Part shown: piece by piece, positions 1-6,556 of the stretch
Layout: every line of letters starts with the position of its first letter
Numbering within the stretch: the stretch's first letter is position 1
Assembly (NCBI GenBank): GCA_051000755.1
Contig: JBPCNZ010000149.1
Coordinates: 1-19,745, forward strand
DNA length: 19,745 bases
Direction: 5' to 3'
From: JALZAH01 sp051000755
GTDB taxonomy: Bacteria; Actinomycetota; Acidimicrobiia; Acidimicrobiales; Palsa-688
Position numbers and translations under genes: made by a program
The notes under the pieces: generated by a model
Told to the model about the DNA's origin: nothing
What the model saw: only the letters and a program-made list of their open reading frames with translations
Databases searched by the model: none

Positions 1-2
1 TC

Positions 3-413
3 GACCCGGACGAGGTGGAACGGTTCCGGGCGGAGCAGGTCGCCGCCATGGAGGCCCGGAGGGTCGAAGCGGATCGCCGGGCGGCTGAGCGGGTCGAGCG
101 GGCCCGTGTGCGCCGGGAACGGCCGGCACCTCGCCGGCGTCGCTGGTCGGATCAGCACCGTGAGGAACTCGACGCCGATGGCATGGTCTACCGGGGAGGC
201 CGGTTCATGACCCGGTTCCCTGTCGAGCCGCTGTTCGCCCTGGCCCCAGGTGACCCGATCCTGCGTCTGTCTCGCACCACGGGCGTCGACAACGGTCAGC
301 TGCACCGGGCAATACGTGACGGTCTCACGTGGTCGTCGGCCGACCGGTGGGCGGTCGCGCTCGGCTTCCACCCCGCCGAGGTCTGGGGCCAGGCCTGGTG
401 GTCGCTCGACTGA
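3..413 (+). CDS. Helix-turn-helix-like protein, N-terminus outside window
   Basis: The frame is open to the left edge of the window, so this is probably the C-terminal part of a longer gene; a GTG at 15 is the first possible start inside. The first 45 residues are a highly charged Arg/Glu/Ala helix, likely a linker or coiled coil. The last 45 residues contain a segment with GVDNGQLHRAIRDG followed by SADRWAVALGFHPAEVWG. This arrangement resembles the small DNA-binding domains encoded by actinobacterial prophages and integrative elements, where an 'ADR.A..LG.HP.EVWG' tail is typical. That resemblance is from memory, and the molecular target is unknown. A strong stem-loop follows 35 bases after the stop. 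The element-like character fits the phage capsid remnant 2 kb downstream. Confidence 0.6.
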   Translation, partial: DPDEVERFRAEQVAAMEARRVEADRRAAERVERARVRRERPAPRRRRWSDQHREELDADGMVYRGGRFMTRFPVEPLFALAPGDPILRLSRTTGVDNGQLHRAIRDGLTWSSADRWAVALGFHPAEVWGQAWWSLD

Positions 414-448
414 CCTAATCCGTCTCCAGACAATGGCCGATTTCGAGA

Positions 449-487
449 GGGAGCGCCGGCCGTTTTGACGGGTCGGCCGGCGCTCCC
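449..487 (+). terminator. Strong stem-loop after the helix-turn-helix gene
   Basis: GGGAGCGCCGGCCG (449-462) and CGGCCGGCGCTCCC (474-487) form a perfect 14-bp stem with an 11-base loop containing TTTT. No T-run follows, as is common for terminators in high-GC actinobacteria. It lies 35 bases after the stop at 413 and is the best candidate terminator for that gene. Confidence 0.7.
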
Positions 488-591
488 CCTCATCCGTCCG
501 TACCGTGCTGGCGAAGTCGGAAGCGATCGTGCATGCCGAGACGGTGCGCCGGCTGGTCCCCATGGCCGCCGCGACGGAAGCAACACAACAC

Positions 592-617
592 GGCTTCTTC
601 ACCACGGGGAAGAAGCC
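592..617. terminator. Perfect 9-bp stem-loop in gene debris
   Basis: GGCTTCTTC (592-600) pairs perfectly with GAAGAAGCC (609-617) around an 8-base loop. The 3' arm is followed by a C-run rather than T, so termination is only one reading. It lies between the first stem-loop and the fragment at 623-745, where no intact gene is present, and may be the terminator of a gene now lost. Confidence 0.4.
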
Positions 618-622
618 CCCGG

Positions 623-745
623 CTCGACGCGCTCTACAACTCAAGTGAGACACTGGAGGCGTGGCAGGTCGCCGAGCATTTCGACATCCCCGAGGACGTC
701 GCCCGGGACGCCTGCCGGCGCCACTATCGAGCACGGCGGCTTTGA
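623..745 (+). pseudogene. Protein-like C-terminal fragment, unrecognised
   Basis: This frame reads like a real protein end (LDALYNSSETLEAWQVAEHF, then an acidic-to-basic helix ending RRHYRARRL) and stops at 745. The residues before 623 in the same frame are Arg/Pro-rich and look non-coding, and no start with a ribosome-binding site precedes it. I do not recognise the family. It is best read as the tail of a gene whose front has been removed. The next coding frame, the lipoprotein, takes over at the same point, so a junction lies close to 740. A chance open frame in GC-rich DNA is the alternative. Confidence 0.3.
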
Positions 746-1205
746 TTTCGGAGTACTCCTCCTGAGCGGTTGCGGGGCATCCGTCAAAGCTGGGCCGGCA
801 GCTACAACGACGACCGCGCCGTCGTCGACGACTTCGTCCGCCGTCGCCCCGGCCATCCGGTCAACGTTGGCCAAGGACTTCAACCAGTGCAACGACGCTG
901 TGAGATCATCGCTTGGGGCTCTGATTCCTGCCCTGAAGGCTGAGACCGGGCCAGGCATCACAGACCCTGCGGCCGCTATCAGAACATCCGACGCATTGCT
1001 CCGAGGGTGCTCGTCGATCATCGGTATAGGCGCTTCTGGGGTGCCGGGTGCTTCCCAGGGCGTCCTGGTGCAAGACGCCGTACAGCATCTGGAGCAGGAC
1101 GTGAATCAGGTCGACACGTCCGAGGTCAACGTCAGCGGCCTGACGACTGACATAGGGGCCTACAACACGGCGGCCAAGGCGTATCAGACTGCCATCTCGG
1201 GCTAG
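741..1205 (+). pseudogene. Lipoprotein lacking its start (5'-truncated)
   Basis: The recognisable part starts inside a signal peptide: hydrophobic residues ending in a clear lipobox, LLLSGCG (lipidated Cys at codon 771-773). A Thr/Ser/Ala linker follows (TTTTAPSSTTSS), then a roughly 120-residue mature domain with two cysteines (in FNQCND and RGCSS) and a mostly helical, Ala-rich pattern. This is a standard actinobacterial surface lipoprotein layout; the domain family is not recognised. No ATG, GTG or TTG lies in frame shortly before the hydrophobic stretch. The open frame runs back to 465, but with low-quality Arg/Pro-rich sequence that is not a signal peptide. The positively charged n-region and start therefore appear lost, probably by the same event that left the fragment ending at 745. 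It is probably not exported as it stands. Confidence 0.55.
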
Positions 1206-1295
1206 CCGGCCCGGTCGGTCACCTCGACGACCGCCTCTCCGCCGCCAGAGGGACGGCATCGCGAAGCTGGTCGCACAGATCAGTGCAGCGCCGCC

Positions 1296-1466
1296 TCAGC
1301 CCGGCGACTCGAGGCGACCGAGTAGTCCCCGTAGCTGGGCGATGACCTGGCGGTGCTCGTGTTGGAGGCGTTGCAGCTCGGCGAGCAGGGCCATCGCCCG
1401 CTCCCGGTCGATGCTGGCCGTCTGGCCCGGTCTGAGCATGACGATCGACCGGCGCAGCGACTCCAC
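1296..1466 (-). CDS. Small helical protein (about 56 residues)
   Basis: The minus-strand frame from a GTG at 1466 to a stop at 1296 encodes about 56 residues. Most third positions are G or C, unlike the opposite-strand frames, which are Trp/Cys/Arg-rich. After a short N-terminal part (SIVMLRPGQTASIDRERAM) comes a long amphipathic helix with heptad-like leucines, LLAELQRLQHEHRQVIAQL, predicted to form a coiled coil. No convincing ribosome-binding site is visible. An ATG at 1439 is an alternative start giving 47 residues, and the frame stays open but without a start codon beyond 1540. I do not know the family; small coiled-coil proteins of this type often act as dimerisation or antitoxin-like partners, but no partner gene is evident here. 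Confidence 0.4.
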   Translation of the reverse strand: MESLRRSIVMLRPGQTASIDRERAMALLAELQRLQHEHRQVIAQLRGLLGRLESPG

Positions 1467-1594
1467 GGAGTGCGGTTCGACGGATGCGCTGTGCGTGTGC
1501 GGGGAGCGCTGGCGCTGGGATCCCGACGGCTGGCGATCTAGTGTGTGACCTTCACGTTGGCACCTGCCAGCGGTTATGAAGTGGAGGAGGGGCT

Positions 1595-1807
1595 ATGCGC
1601 AGAGGTGGCGGTGTTGTCTCGATATTGGTGGTTGTGTGGCTGGTTATCGGTGCGATCGCCGGCGGCCAGCGTCACTACTACAACGGGTCGACGGAGAACT
1701 GTGCCACGGCGGGGACAATCGCCGTGACGATCCTCGCCGGTCCCCTCAACTACCTCGGCGCCAACCCGAAGGTCACGTCTTGCCACGCACCGCAGCCCAG
1801 CAAGTGA
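1595..1807 (+). CDS. Small single-pass membrane protein (70 residues)
   Basis: An ATG at 1595 is preceded by a strong Shine-Dalgarno run (GGAGGAGG, 1583-1590), the clearest in this part of the window. Residues 8-24 form one transmembrane helix (VSILVVVWLVIGAIAGG). A short extracytoplasmic domain follows, with two cysteines (ENCATAG and VTSCHAP) that could form a disulfide, a second moderately hydrophobic stretch (TIAVTILAGPLNYLG), and a Pro/Gln/Ser tail ending in Lys. The pattern of a hydrophobic N-terminus with 'GQR.YY....NC..AGT....AGPLNY.G.NPKV' matches, as far as I recall, a family of uncharacterised small actinobacterial membrane proteins. Its function is unknown. It stands alone, between the minus-strand coiled-coil frame and the decayed phage region. 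Confidence 0.7.
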   Translation: MRRGGGVVSILVVVWLVIGAIAGGQRHYYNGSTENCATAGTIAVTILAGPLNYLGANPKVTSCHAPQPSK

Positions 1808-2266
1808 CCGCAAGCGATGAGAGTGTCTGGGGGAGTGACCGGTCTCGGGCGGTAGCAGCAGCGCCATGGACCCAGCCGGCGGCGCAGAACTTGATCGCGA
1901 CGAACTGGATCAGTTTCGGTGAGCGACTGGGCGTGAGCCTGACCCGGGGCAGGACACTCGGCCGGTAGCCGACCTTCCGCTCGTCCTGGGGCCTGGGGTC
2001 GTTCCGCGGCCAGGGGACCTGGACCCGGAGGGCGAGGTGCGCCCCCTGACGCCCTGGAAGCTGCGAGGCGAGGACTCGGTAGGGGTCGCTGGTCGGCGCC
2101 AGGACCGGACCTTGGCGACGGCGGAACTAGAGCGCCGCCCTGGCGGCAGGCATGTCTACGGCCCAACGAAGGAGGACCTCGGTGCCTTGCTTCCTGCACG
2201 CCCGACCTTGATGAGGAGGTGCGACGGGGCGGCGGGTGAGGTTGACCGCCAGGGCGAAGAAGGGGC
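1808..2266 (-). other. 459 bp without an intact gene; decayed minus-strand coding sequence possible
   Basis: No complete gene is supported here. On the minus strand one frame looks protein-like with high G/C in third positions: it ends GTEVLLRWAVDMPAARAAL at an amber stop (2127-2129), then continues without a stop to 1773-1775 through stretches such as PRPQDERKVGYRPSVLPRVR and LIQFVAIKFCAAGW. An in-frame stop, no start and no known family suggest a pseudogene, or chance in GC-rich DNA. The segment GTEVLLRWA resembles GAQVLLRWA encoded near 3100, on the other side of the capsid remnant. Confidence 0.25.
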
Positions 2267-3058
2267 TCAGGCGAACGTCGGGGCGGCCGGGTACAGCGTC
2301 CCGGTGACGGTCTGCACGGCGGCGGTGTGGCGGACGATGACGCCGACGAATGCGTACAGGCGGGCGACGACGCTGAGGCTGCCGGCCAGGGTCTCGGGGA
2401 AGACGTCGAGGGCCGGCTCGCTGACAAGGGTGAACACCTCCGGCATGTGGGCGACGAGCATCTGGGTGTTGGCGCCGGCGGCGGGGATGTTGCCGTCTCG
2501 GAACACGGCGGTGGTCAGGATCCGCTCGCCGGTGTAGCCGACCGGGGTGGCGCCGTCGGGGGAGGTGATGGGCAGGTCGGCGCCGGCCGGTACCGGGGTC
2601 ATGAGCGGCCGGTTCTGCAGGTCGACCTGGGCGGTCGCGTACTGATGCCAGGTCGGCGTCATGAACAGGTGGGTGGGGTCGCGGAGTTGGCCGGGGGCGG
2701 TCAGCATGTTCGCCCCGGCCTTGGCCACGTCGCCCCACAGGCCCGGGATCAGCGTGGCCCCGGTGGAGGTGACGGTGCCGCCGCCGGCGATCGCTTGGGC
2801 GATGCAATAGGCGTCGATGTCGGTGTAGAGCTGCGTCATCAGCTGGGCGTGGATGAGCTGGTCGAAGCTCTCGGGGCCGGCCCGGTCGAGGAGCTGCTGC
2901 GACAAGTCGATCTCGCCGGCGGCGGTGACGAGGTTGGCGGTCAGGTAGCCGCCGGTCGGGGTGACGTTGGCGACGGCGGTGTTCTCGGCACCCTGCTGGG
3001 TGACGCTGGCGGACCAGACAGCTCTTGCCTTGTGCTCGTTCTGCCTCAAGGCAAACAC
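2267..3058 (-). pseudogene. Phage major capsid protein (HK97 type), C-terminal half
   Basis: From a possible GTG at 3058 the frame gives about 263 residues with the layout of the C-terminal half of an HK97-fold major capsid protein. It has a segment ATGEIDLSQQLLDRAG-like in sequence (TAAGEIDLSQQLLDRAGPES), a helix-rich part with QLYTDIDAYCIAQAIAGG, a 'THLFMTPTWHQYATAQVD' segment followed by NRPLMTP, and the typical end PEVFTLVSEPALDVFPETL and LYAFVGVIVRHTAAVQ. Complete capsids of this group are around 300-450 residues and have an N-arm and E-loop region that is absent here; the frame upstream of 3058 is unrelated. No terminase, portal, protease or tail gene lies nearby. It is therefore most likely a prophage leftover, cut at its 5' side. 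An encapsulin was considered, but no cargo gene is present. Confidence 0.75.
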
Positions 3059-3221
3059 CGAGGTGCTGATCAACCTGCCGCGGGTCGCTGCTGCGGGCGC
3101 CCAGCGGAGCAGAACCTGAGCGCCTGGGTCCGCAAGGCCCGGTCGTTCGGCACGACTTGGGCTCGGATCAGGGAACCGCTCAGCATGACCACTCAGCCGC
3201 TCTTGTGAGAGGTCGGATATC

Positions 3222-3722
3222 TCAACCAGCCTGGGCCCGCTCCCGAGACGCGCGGATCTCTCCCCACGCCGCGTCGGGACCATCGAAGCCGCCGACCTCG
3301 CTGTGCTTGTCCGGCTCGAGATCCTTGTACACGTCGAAGAAGTGGGAGATCTCCAACAGGTGCCCCTCGGGCACGTCCCCCAGGTCACGGATGGATGAGC
3401 TTCCCGCTTGGGCCGGGACGGCGAGGATCTTGGCGTCGGGCCCGTGCTCGTCGCTCATCCAGAACACCCCAACCGGACGAGCCAGGATGTGGCAGCCGGG
3501 AAAGGTGGGCTGGTCCATGAGGACAAGGGCATCCAGCGGGTCGCCGTCCTCGGCCAACGTGTCGGGGATGAAACCGTAATCGGCCGGATACACCGTGGCC
3601 GAGAAGAGCCGGCGATCCAAGAAGATGACGTGACGCTCATGGTCGTACTCGTATTTGTTTCGACCCCCCTTGGGGACCTCCACGATCACTTCGACAGTCG
3701 ACCGGTCATCAGTCACGGCCAT
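3222..3722 (-). CDS. ppa: Inorganic pyrophosphatase, family I
   Basis: It hydrolyses pyrophosphate to two phosphates in the cytoplasm, pulling biosynthetic reactions forward. The product from the ATG at 3722 has 166 residues, the normal size for bacterial family I enzymes. Visible hallmarks are PKGGRNKYEYD (residues 17-27, substrate-binding Lys/Arg/Tyr), VYPADYGFIPDTLAEDGDPL (44-63) and the metal-binding signature DGDPLD (59-64). Later come MSDEHGPDAKILAVP (89-103) and HFFDVYKDLEPDK (127-139). All key residues I can check are in place. The frame is open upstream of 3722, but that sequence lacks family features. It starts 22 bases after the methyltransferase stop on the same strand, so the two are probably co-transcribed. 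The capsid remnant begins just downstream. Confidence 0.95.
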   Translation of the reverse strand: MAVTDDRSTVEVIVEVPKGGRNKYEYDHERHVIFLDRRLFSATVYPADYGFIPDTLAEDGDPLDALVLMDQPTFPGCHILARPVGVFWMSDEHGPDAKILAVPAQAGSSSIRDLGDVPEGHLLEISHFFDVYKDLEPDKHSEVGGFDGPDAAWGEIRASRERAQAG

Positions 3723-3744
3723 GATGATAAGACCTGCGGGTTGA

Positions 3745-4599
3745 TCAACGGCTGGCGAACCACAGGAGGGCGACCTCCTGGTCAAAGGTCCAGGTCCCCC
3801 CGGCATCGACACAGCCGTCGAGATAAGGGCCGAGCCGCGGGGCCCGGCGCATCTCCGCCAGGCTCACCGTGTCGTCGAAGGCGCAGCGCTGGAGGAATCC
3901 CTCGACGGCCCGGTGGTCGGCGGACGACACCTGGTAGCGGATCGTCTCGGAGCGGACGGTGGCGCCTGCGGCCTTGAGCGCCCCGCCGACCTGGTCGGAG
4001 TCCAGATAGGGGGTGGCGTCGTGCACCCCGGCCCGGAAGAGGTCGAAGAAGCGCAGGTAGTGAGAGGCGGACGTGGCGTGAGCGACGAACCCGAGGCCAT
4101 CAGGGTTGAGGGCCTCGACCATCCGCTCGGCGCCGGTCTTCAGCACGTCGGGGGGCATGGCGTAGAGGGCATGGGTGGCCCACACGATGTCGTAGCCGCC
4201 GGTGCCGGCAGGCAGATCCTGGAGGGTGGTGACCAGGCGCCGGCCGACCACGAACGGGTCCGCCAGATGGCCGGCGGCCTCCTCGATGGAGAACGCCGAC
4301 GGGTCGAGGAGGTCGACGGTCAGCGCCGCCAGGCCGGCGTCGTCGATGCCGGCGAAGCGGAGAAGGGCCCGGGGGAAGCGCCCGCTGCCGCACGCCACGT
4401 CCAAGAGCCGCCATCCGGGGCGGGCCCGGCTCCTCAACAGGTCCGCCCACGGTGCGCCGAGCGCCAACTGCCGGTAGTCCTCATCGGCCAGCACGTAGAA
4501 GGCGTCCATCTCCGCCCGCATGGCCTCGGACCAATGGGCCAGCGACCTCGCGGCCGTGTCCTCGTCGGGTTGATCAGGGGCAGGGGGAGCATCTGGCAC
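3745..4599 (-). CDS. Class I SAM-dependent methyltransferase
   Basis: From the GTG at 4599 the product is about 284 residues. It has the Rossmann-type SAM-binding motif I, RLLDVACGSGRF (residues 64-75), a post-I acidic region (LTVDLLDPSAF), the motif around YDIVWATHALYAM, and a later segment LNPDGLGFVAHATSASHYLR, as in class I small-molecule methyltransferases. A basic substrate-interaction segment follows (FFDLFRAGVHDATPYLD), and the C-terminal part ends WFASR at 3745. The substrate cannot be told from the sequence. No ribosome-binding site precedes the GTG, and a longer reading of the same frame upstream is Pro/Arg-rich and overlaps the divergent regulator, so this start is preferred. It is divergent from the TetR gene with 49 bases between, so it may be that regulator's target; the pyrophosphatase lies downstream. 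Confidence 0.8.
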   Translation of the reverse strand: MPDAPPAPDQPDEDTAARSLAHWSEAMRAEMDAFYVLADEDYRQLALGAPWADLLRSRARPGWRLLDVACGSGRFPRALLRFAGIDDAGLAALTVDLLDPSAFSIEEAAGHLADPFVVGRRLVTTLQDLPAGTGGYDIVWATHALYAMPPDVLKTGAERMVEALNPDGLGFVAHATSASHYLRFFDLFRAGVHDATPYLDSDQVGGALKAAGATVRSETIRYQVSSADHRAVEGFLQRCAFDDTVSLAEMRRAPRLGPYLDGCVDAGGTWTFDQEVALLWFASR

Positions 4600-4631
4600 C
4601 TGACGAACGCTACCGGCCGGACGAGGGTTTC

Positions 4632-4643
4632 TACGATACGGTA
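4632..4643. promoter_or_regulatory. Candidate TetR operator and -10 element in the divergent gap
   Basis: TACGATACGGTA has the imperfect palindrome TACnnTAnnGTA (8 of 12 positions symmetric), the size of a TetR half-site core. TACGAT (4632-4637) also fits a -10 box for the TetR gene starting at 4649, which would be nearly leaderless. No convincing -35 is visible. Its place in the 49-bp gap between the regulator and the methyltransferase is what makes it worth noting. Confidence 0.35.
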
Positions 4644-4648
4644 CAGGT

Positions 4649-5281
4649 GTGGAGTGCAATATCGAGCCCGTGGCGCCTGGGACGAAGCGAGCCGGTCGGT
4701 CACGTGATGGCGCCATCGATGAACGGGTTCTGGCCGCTGCCGGCCGCCATCTGGCATGGCGCGGCTACGAGGCGCTGTCGTTGGCGGCGGTGGCGGAGGA
4801 GGCGGGCACGAGCCGTCAGGCGCTCTACCGAAGATGGCCGGACAAGGCCGCTCTGGCCTCGGCGGTCGTCGCCACCCTGGCCGATGCCAAGCCGGCAGAC
4901 GGGTCCTCCGAGGACCTCTTTGCCGCTCTGGTCGCCGAACTGGCCGACTTCCAGCGTGGGGTGTCGCGGCAGGGCCGGATGTCCCTGGTCGGGACCATGC
5001 TGCAAGCCGGTACCGACCCCAACGTCCTCGCTCGATATCGAACGAACGTGGTCGCTCCTCGCCGCCGCCGGCTCCGGGCCATCCTCGAGACGGCCCAGCA
5101 GGCCGGGTTGGTCGATGCCGACGCCGATCTCGACGTGGCCGTGACGATGTGCACCGGATCCTGGTACGGGCGGGCGCTGACCGGCATGAAGCCCCCGCCG
5201 CGCTGGCCGCACCGGAGCGCCGCCCTGGTGTGGCGGGCGATCGGGGGACGCCTGCCCGCCGCCGTTGGAGCGAGGACCTAA
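4649..5281 (+). CDS. TetR/AcrR family transcriptional regulator
   Basis: It is a 210-residue one-component repressor candidate. The N-terminal DNA-binding domain is clear: a first helix (DERVLAAAGRHLAWRGYEAL), then the helix-turn-helix LAAVAEEAGTSRQALYRRW with the usual PDKAALASAV continuation, ending near residue 72. The C-terminal ligand-binding domain (about residues 80-205) is all-helical and shares the length of the TetR_C families, with LVGTMLQAGTDPNVLARYRT and LDVAVTMCTGSWYGRALTG; its ligand is unknown. It starts at GTG 4649, has only a weak ribosome-binding site and may be leaderless. It is divergent from the methyltransferase and ends 2 bases before the GTG of the next reading frame, so it probably forms an operon with the CDGSH and small conserved genes. 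Confidence 0.9.
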   Translation: MECNIEPVAPGTKRAGRSRDGAIDERVLAAAGRHLAWRGYEALSLAAVAEEAGTSRQALYRRWPDKAALASAVVATLADAKPADGSSEDLFAALVAELADFQRGVSRQGRMSLVGTMLQAGTDPNVLARYRTNVVAPRRRRLRAILETAQQAGLVDADADLDVAVTMCTGSWYGRALTGMKPPPRWPHRSAALVWRAIGGRLPAAVGART

Positions 5282-5283
5282 CG

Positions 5284-6179
5284 GTGCCTGTCGAGAACCC
5301 GTCGCCCGACGCAGAGCAGGGCAGTGACGCGAACCTGCAGTTGGCTGCCGTGTGCGGGCGGGCCGTCGACCTGCAAAGGCGAGCCTCGCAGCCTGATGCC
5401 CCGTCACCCGGCTGGGATTGCTCCCGGGGATGCCCGCACTGGTCCAAGAGGCGGCAGCCGCTCTCCAGGACCTGGTGGCCCGGTCCTTCCCCGCCGAGGA
5501 ATGGCCGGCCCGGCTGGCGACCCTGGCCGGGCTCCAAGCGGGGCTGGTCCCCACGATACGCGCCGAGGTGGACGGGCCCGACCTGGTGACCAAAGTGGTC
5601 ACGGTCACGGACTGGCTGGGAGAGCTGATACCGGTCCGCCCCCAGATGGCCCTGTGCCGCGGCGGGGCGTCGGCGACCAAACCGATCTGTGACGGAACCC
5701 ACGCCCGGCTCGGTTTCACGTCGGCCAAAGATCCCGACCGGGTGGCCGACCGGGCCGACACCCACGTTGGCCAACAGGTGACCATCATCGACGATCGGGG
5801 CACCTGCCAGCACTCCGGCTCCTGCACGGACCGCGTAGCCGGCGTGTTCCACACGGGAGCGGAGCCGTTCGTCACGGCCAGCGGGGGCCGCATGGACGAG
5901 ATCATCCGGGCCGTGCGCGACTGCCCGTCGGGGGCGCTCAGCTACGCCATCGACGGCTGCGAGGCTCGCGACCAGGTCGACCACCATGACCAGCGCCAGG
6001 CGGCCATCGAGGTGACCAGGGACGGCCCCTACCGGGTCACCGGCTCCATCCGCCTCACCGACGCCGACGGCAACGACGAGAGTCGCCCCCTCAGACGACG
6101 AGGTACCGGTCGTGCTTCCCGGTGCGAGGGAGCCGGTCGGCTTCGACAAGCACATCAGGGCCCTCTTTCGTCAACGTGA
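5284..6179 (+). pseudogene. CDGSH / Fer4_19 iron-sulfur protein, frameshifted and truncated
   Basis: The coding trace starts at GTG 5284, 2 bases after the TetR stop. It reads protein-like until about 5395, then moves to the -1 frame (TGA at 5394-5396 blocks that frame earlier) and continues to a stop at 6177-6179. The second part has a helical N-terminal domain, then a CDGSH motif, LCRGGASATKPICDGTH (about 5650-5703), in which the usual C-x-C is C-x-G: one of the three cluster cysteines is missing. Next comes a Fer4_19 (YjdI-like) domain, RGTCQHSGSCTDR to DCPSGALSY. The segment EVTRDGPYRVTGSIRLTDAD is normally followed by a second CDGSH motif; here Arg-rich sequence follows instead. Two defects plus a cysteine loss suggest a decaying gene. 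A sequencing error could explain the frameshift but not the other changes. If intact it would bind Fe-S clusters. Confidence 0.6.
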
Positions 6180-6351
6180 CCGCCAGTCCATGAGATTTGC
6201 CTTCGACCTGTGGGCCTACCCCGATGTCAAGGAACACGCCGACGCCATCCTCGAACGGCTCCGCAACGGCACCATGCCCTGCGACGGTCCGTGGCCGACC
6301 GAGCGGACCGACGTGTTCGCCCGCGGGGTGGCAACCGGCACGGCTCCGTAG
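6112..6351 (+). CDS. Small conserved protein of unknown function
   Basis: The product has about 79 residues from GTG 6112, which has a GAGG 8 bases before it (6100-6103). The pattern VGFDKHIRALFRQRDRQSMR followed by FAFDLWAYPDVKEHADAILE and NGTMPCDGPWP matches a small actinobacterial family I recall only as uncharacterised, often described by 'LFR..DR.SM.FAFDLW.Y.DV...ADAIL.RL..G.MPCDG.WP'. It has no signal peptide or membrane helix, so it is cytosolic. It overlaps the end of the CDGSH frame in a different frame by 68 bases; the CDGSH tail over this overlap looks non-natural, so this frame is the real one. In-frame, protein-like sequence continues a short way upstream (APSDDEVPVV), so the junction may be a fusion or deletion point. 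It probably belongs to the TetR operon. Confidence 0.65.
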   Translation: MLPGAREPVGFDKHIRALFRQRDRQSMRFAFDLWAYPDVKEHADAILERLRNGTMPCDGPWPTERTDVFARGVATGTAP

Positions 6352-6401
6352 GCCCCGTCGCCCGCCTTGTGACGCGACGCACCTGCGGGCCCGTCCCGTT
6401 C

Positions 6402-6419
6402 GCCGGGTTCGGAACCGGC
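6402..6419 (+). terminator. Weak GC hairpin before the permease
   Basis: GCCGG (6402-6406) and CCGGC (6415-6419) enclose an 8-base loop with some further pairing. It lies 50 bases after the stop at 6351. Only five strong pairs and no T-run make this a weak terminator candidate. The remaining gap up to 6545 shows nothing else I can support. Confidence 0.3.
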
Positions 6420-6556
6420 CCGGAAGAGATTCGGCACTGCCGTTCACACTTCAGACACCCTGACTCCCTCACGGACGCCTAGGTTTGCTCAGCGTCCCGT
6501 GCGTCCGGCGAGAGGCCGGCCCGCGGTGCCCACGTCCAACCAGATGGGAGGGTCAG

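Noticed and set aside
1750..2427. 225-codon minus-strand open frame
   Set aside because: It is Arg/Pro/Ser-rich and shadows the capsid remnant and the decayed stretch after it; no start signal or motif.
2267..3058. Encapsulin nanocompartment instead of a phage capsid
   Set aside because: No cargo enzyme or targeting peptide gene lies nearby, and the segment order and truncation fit a prophage major capsid better.
2267..3388. Capsid frame extended to an ATG at 3388
   Set aside because: The extra N-terminal residues are the antisense-frame reading of the pyrophosphatase 3' end and show no capsid features.
4434..6155. 573-codon minus-strand open frame across the TetR and CDGSH genes
   Set aside because: Its composition is low-complexity Arg/Pro/Gly and no family is recognisable; the plus strand carries clear domains.
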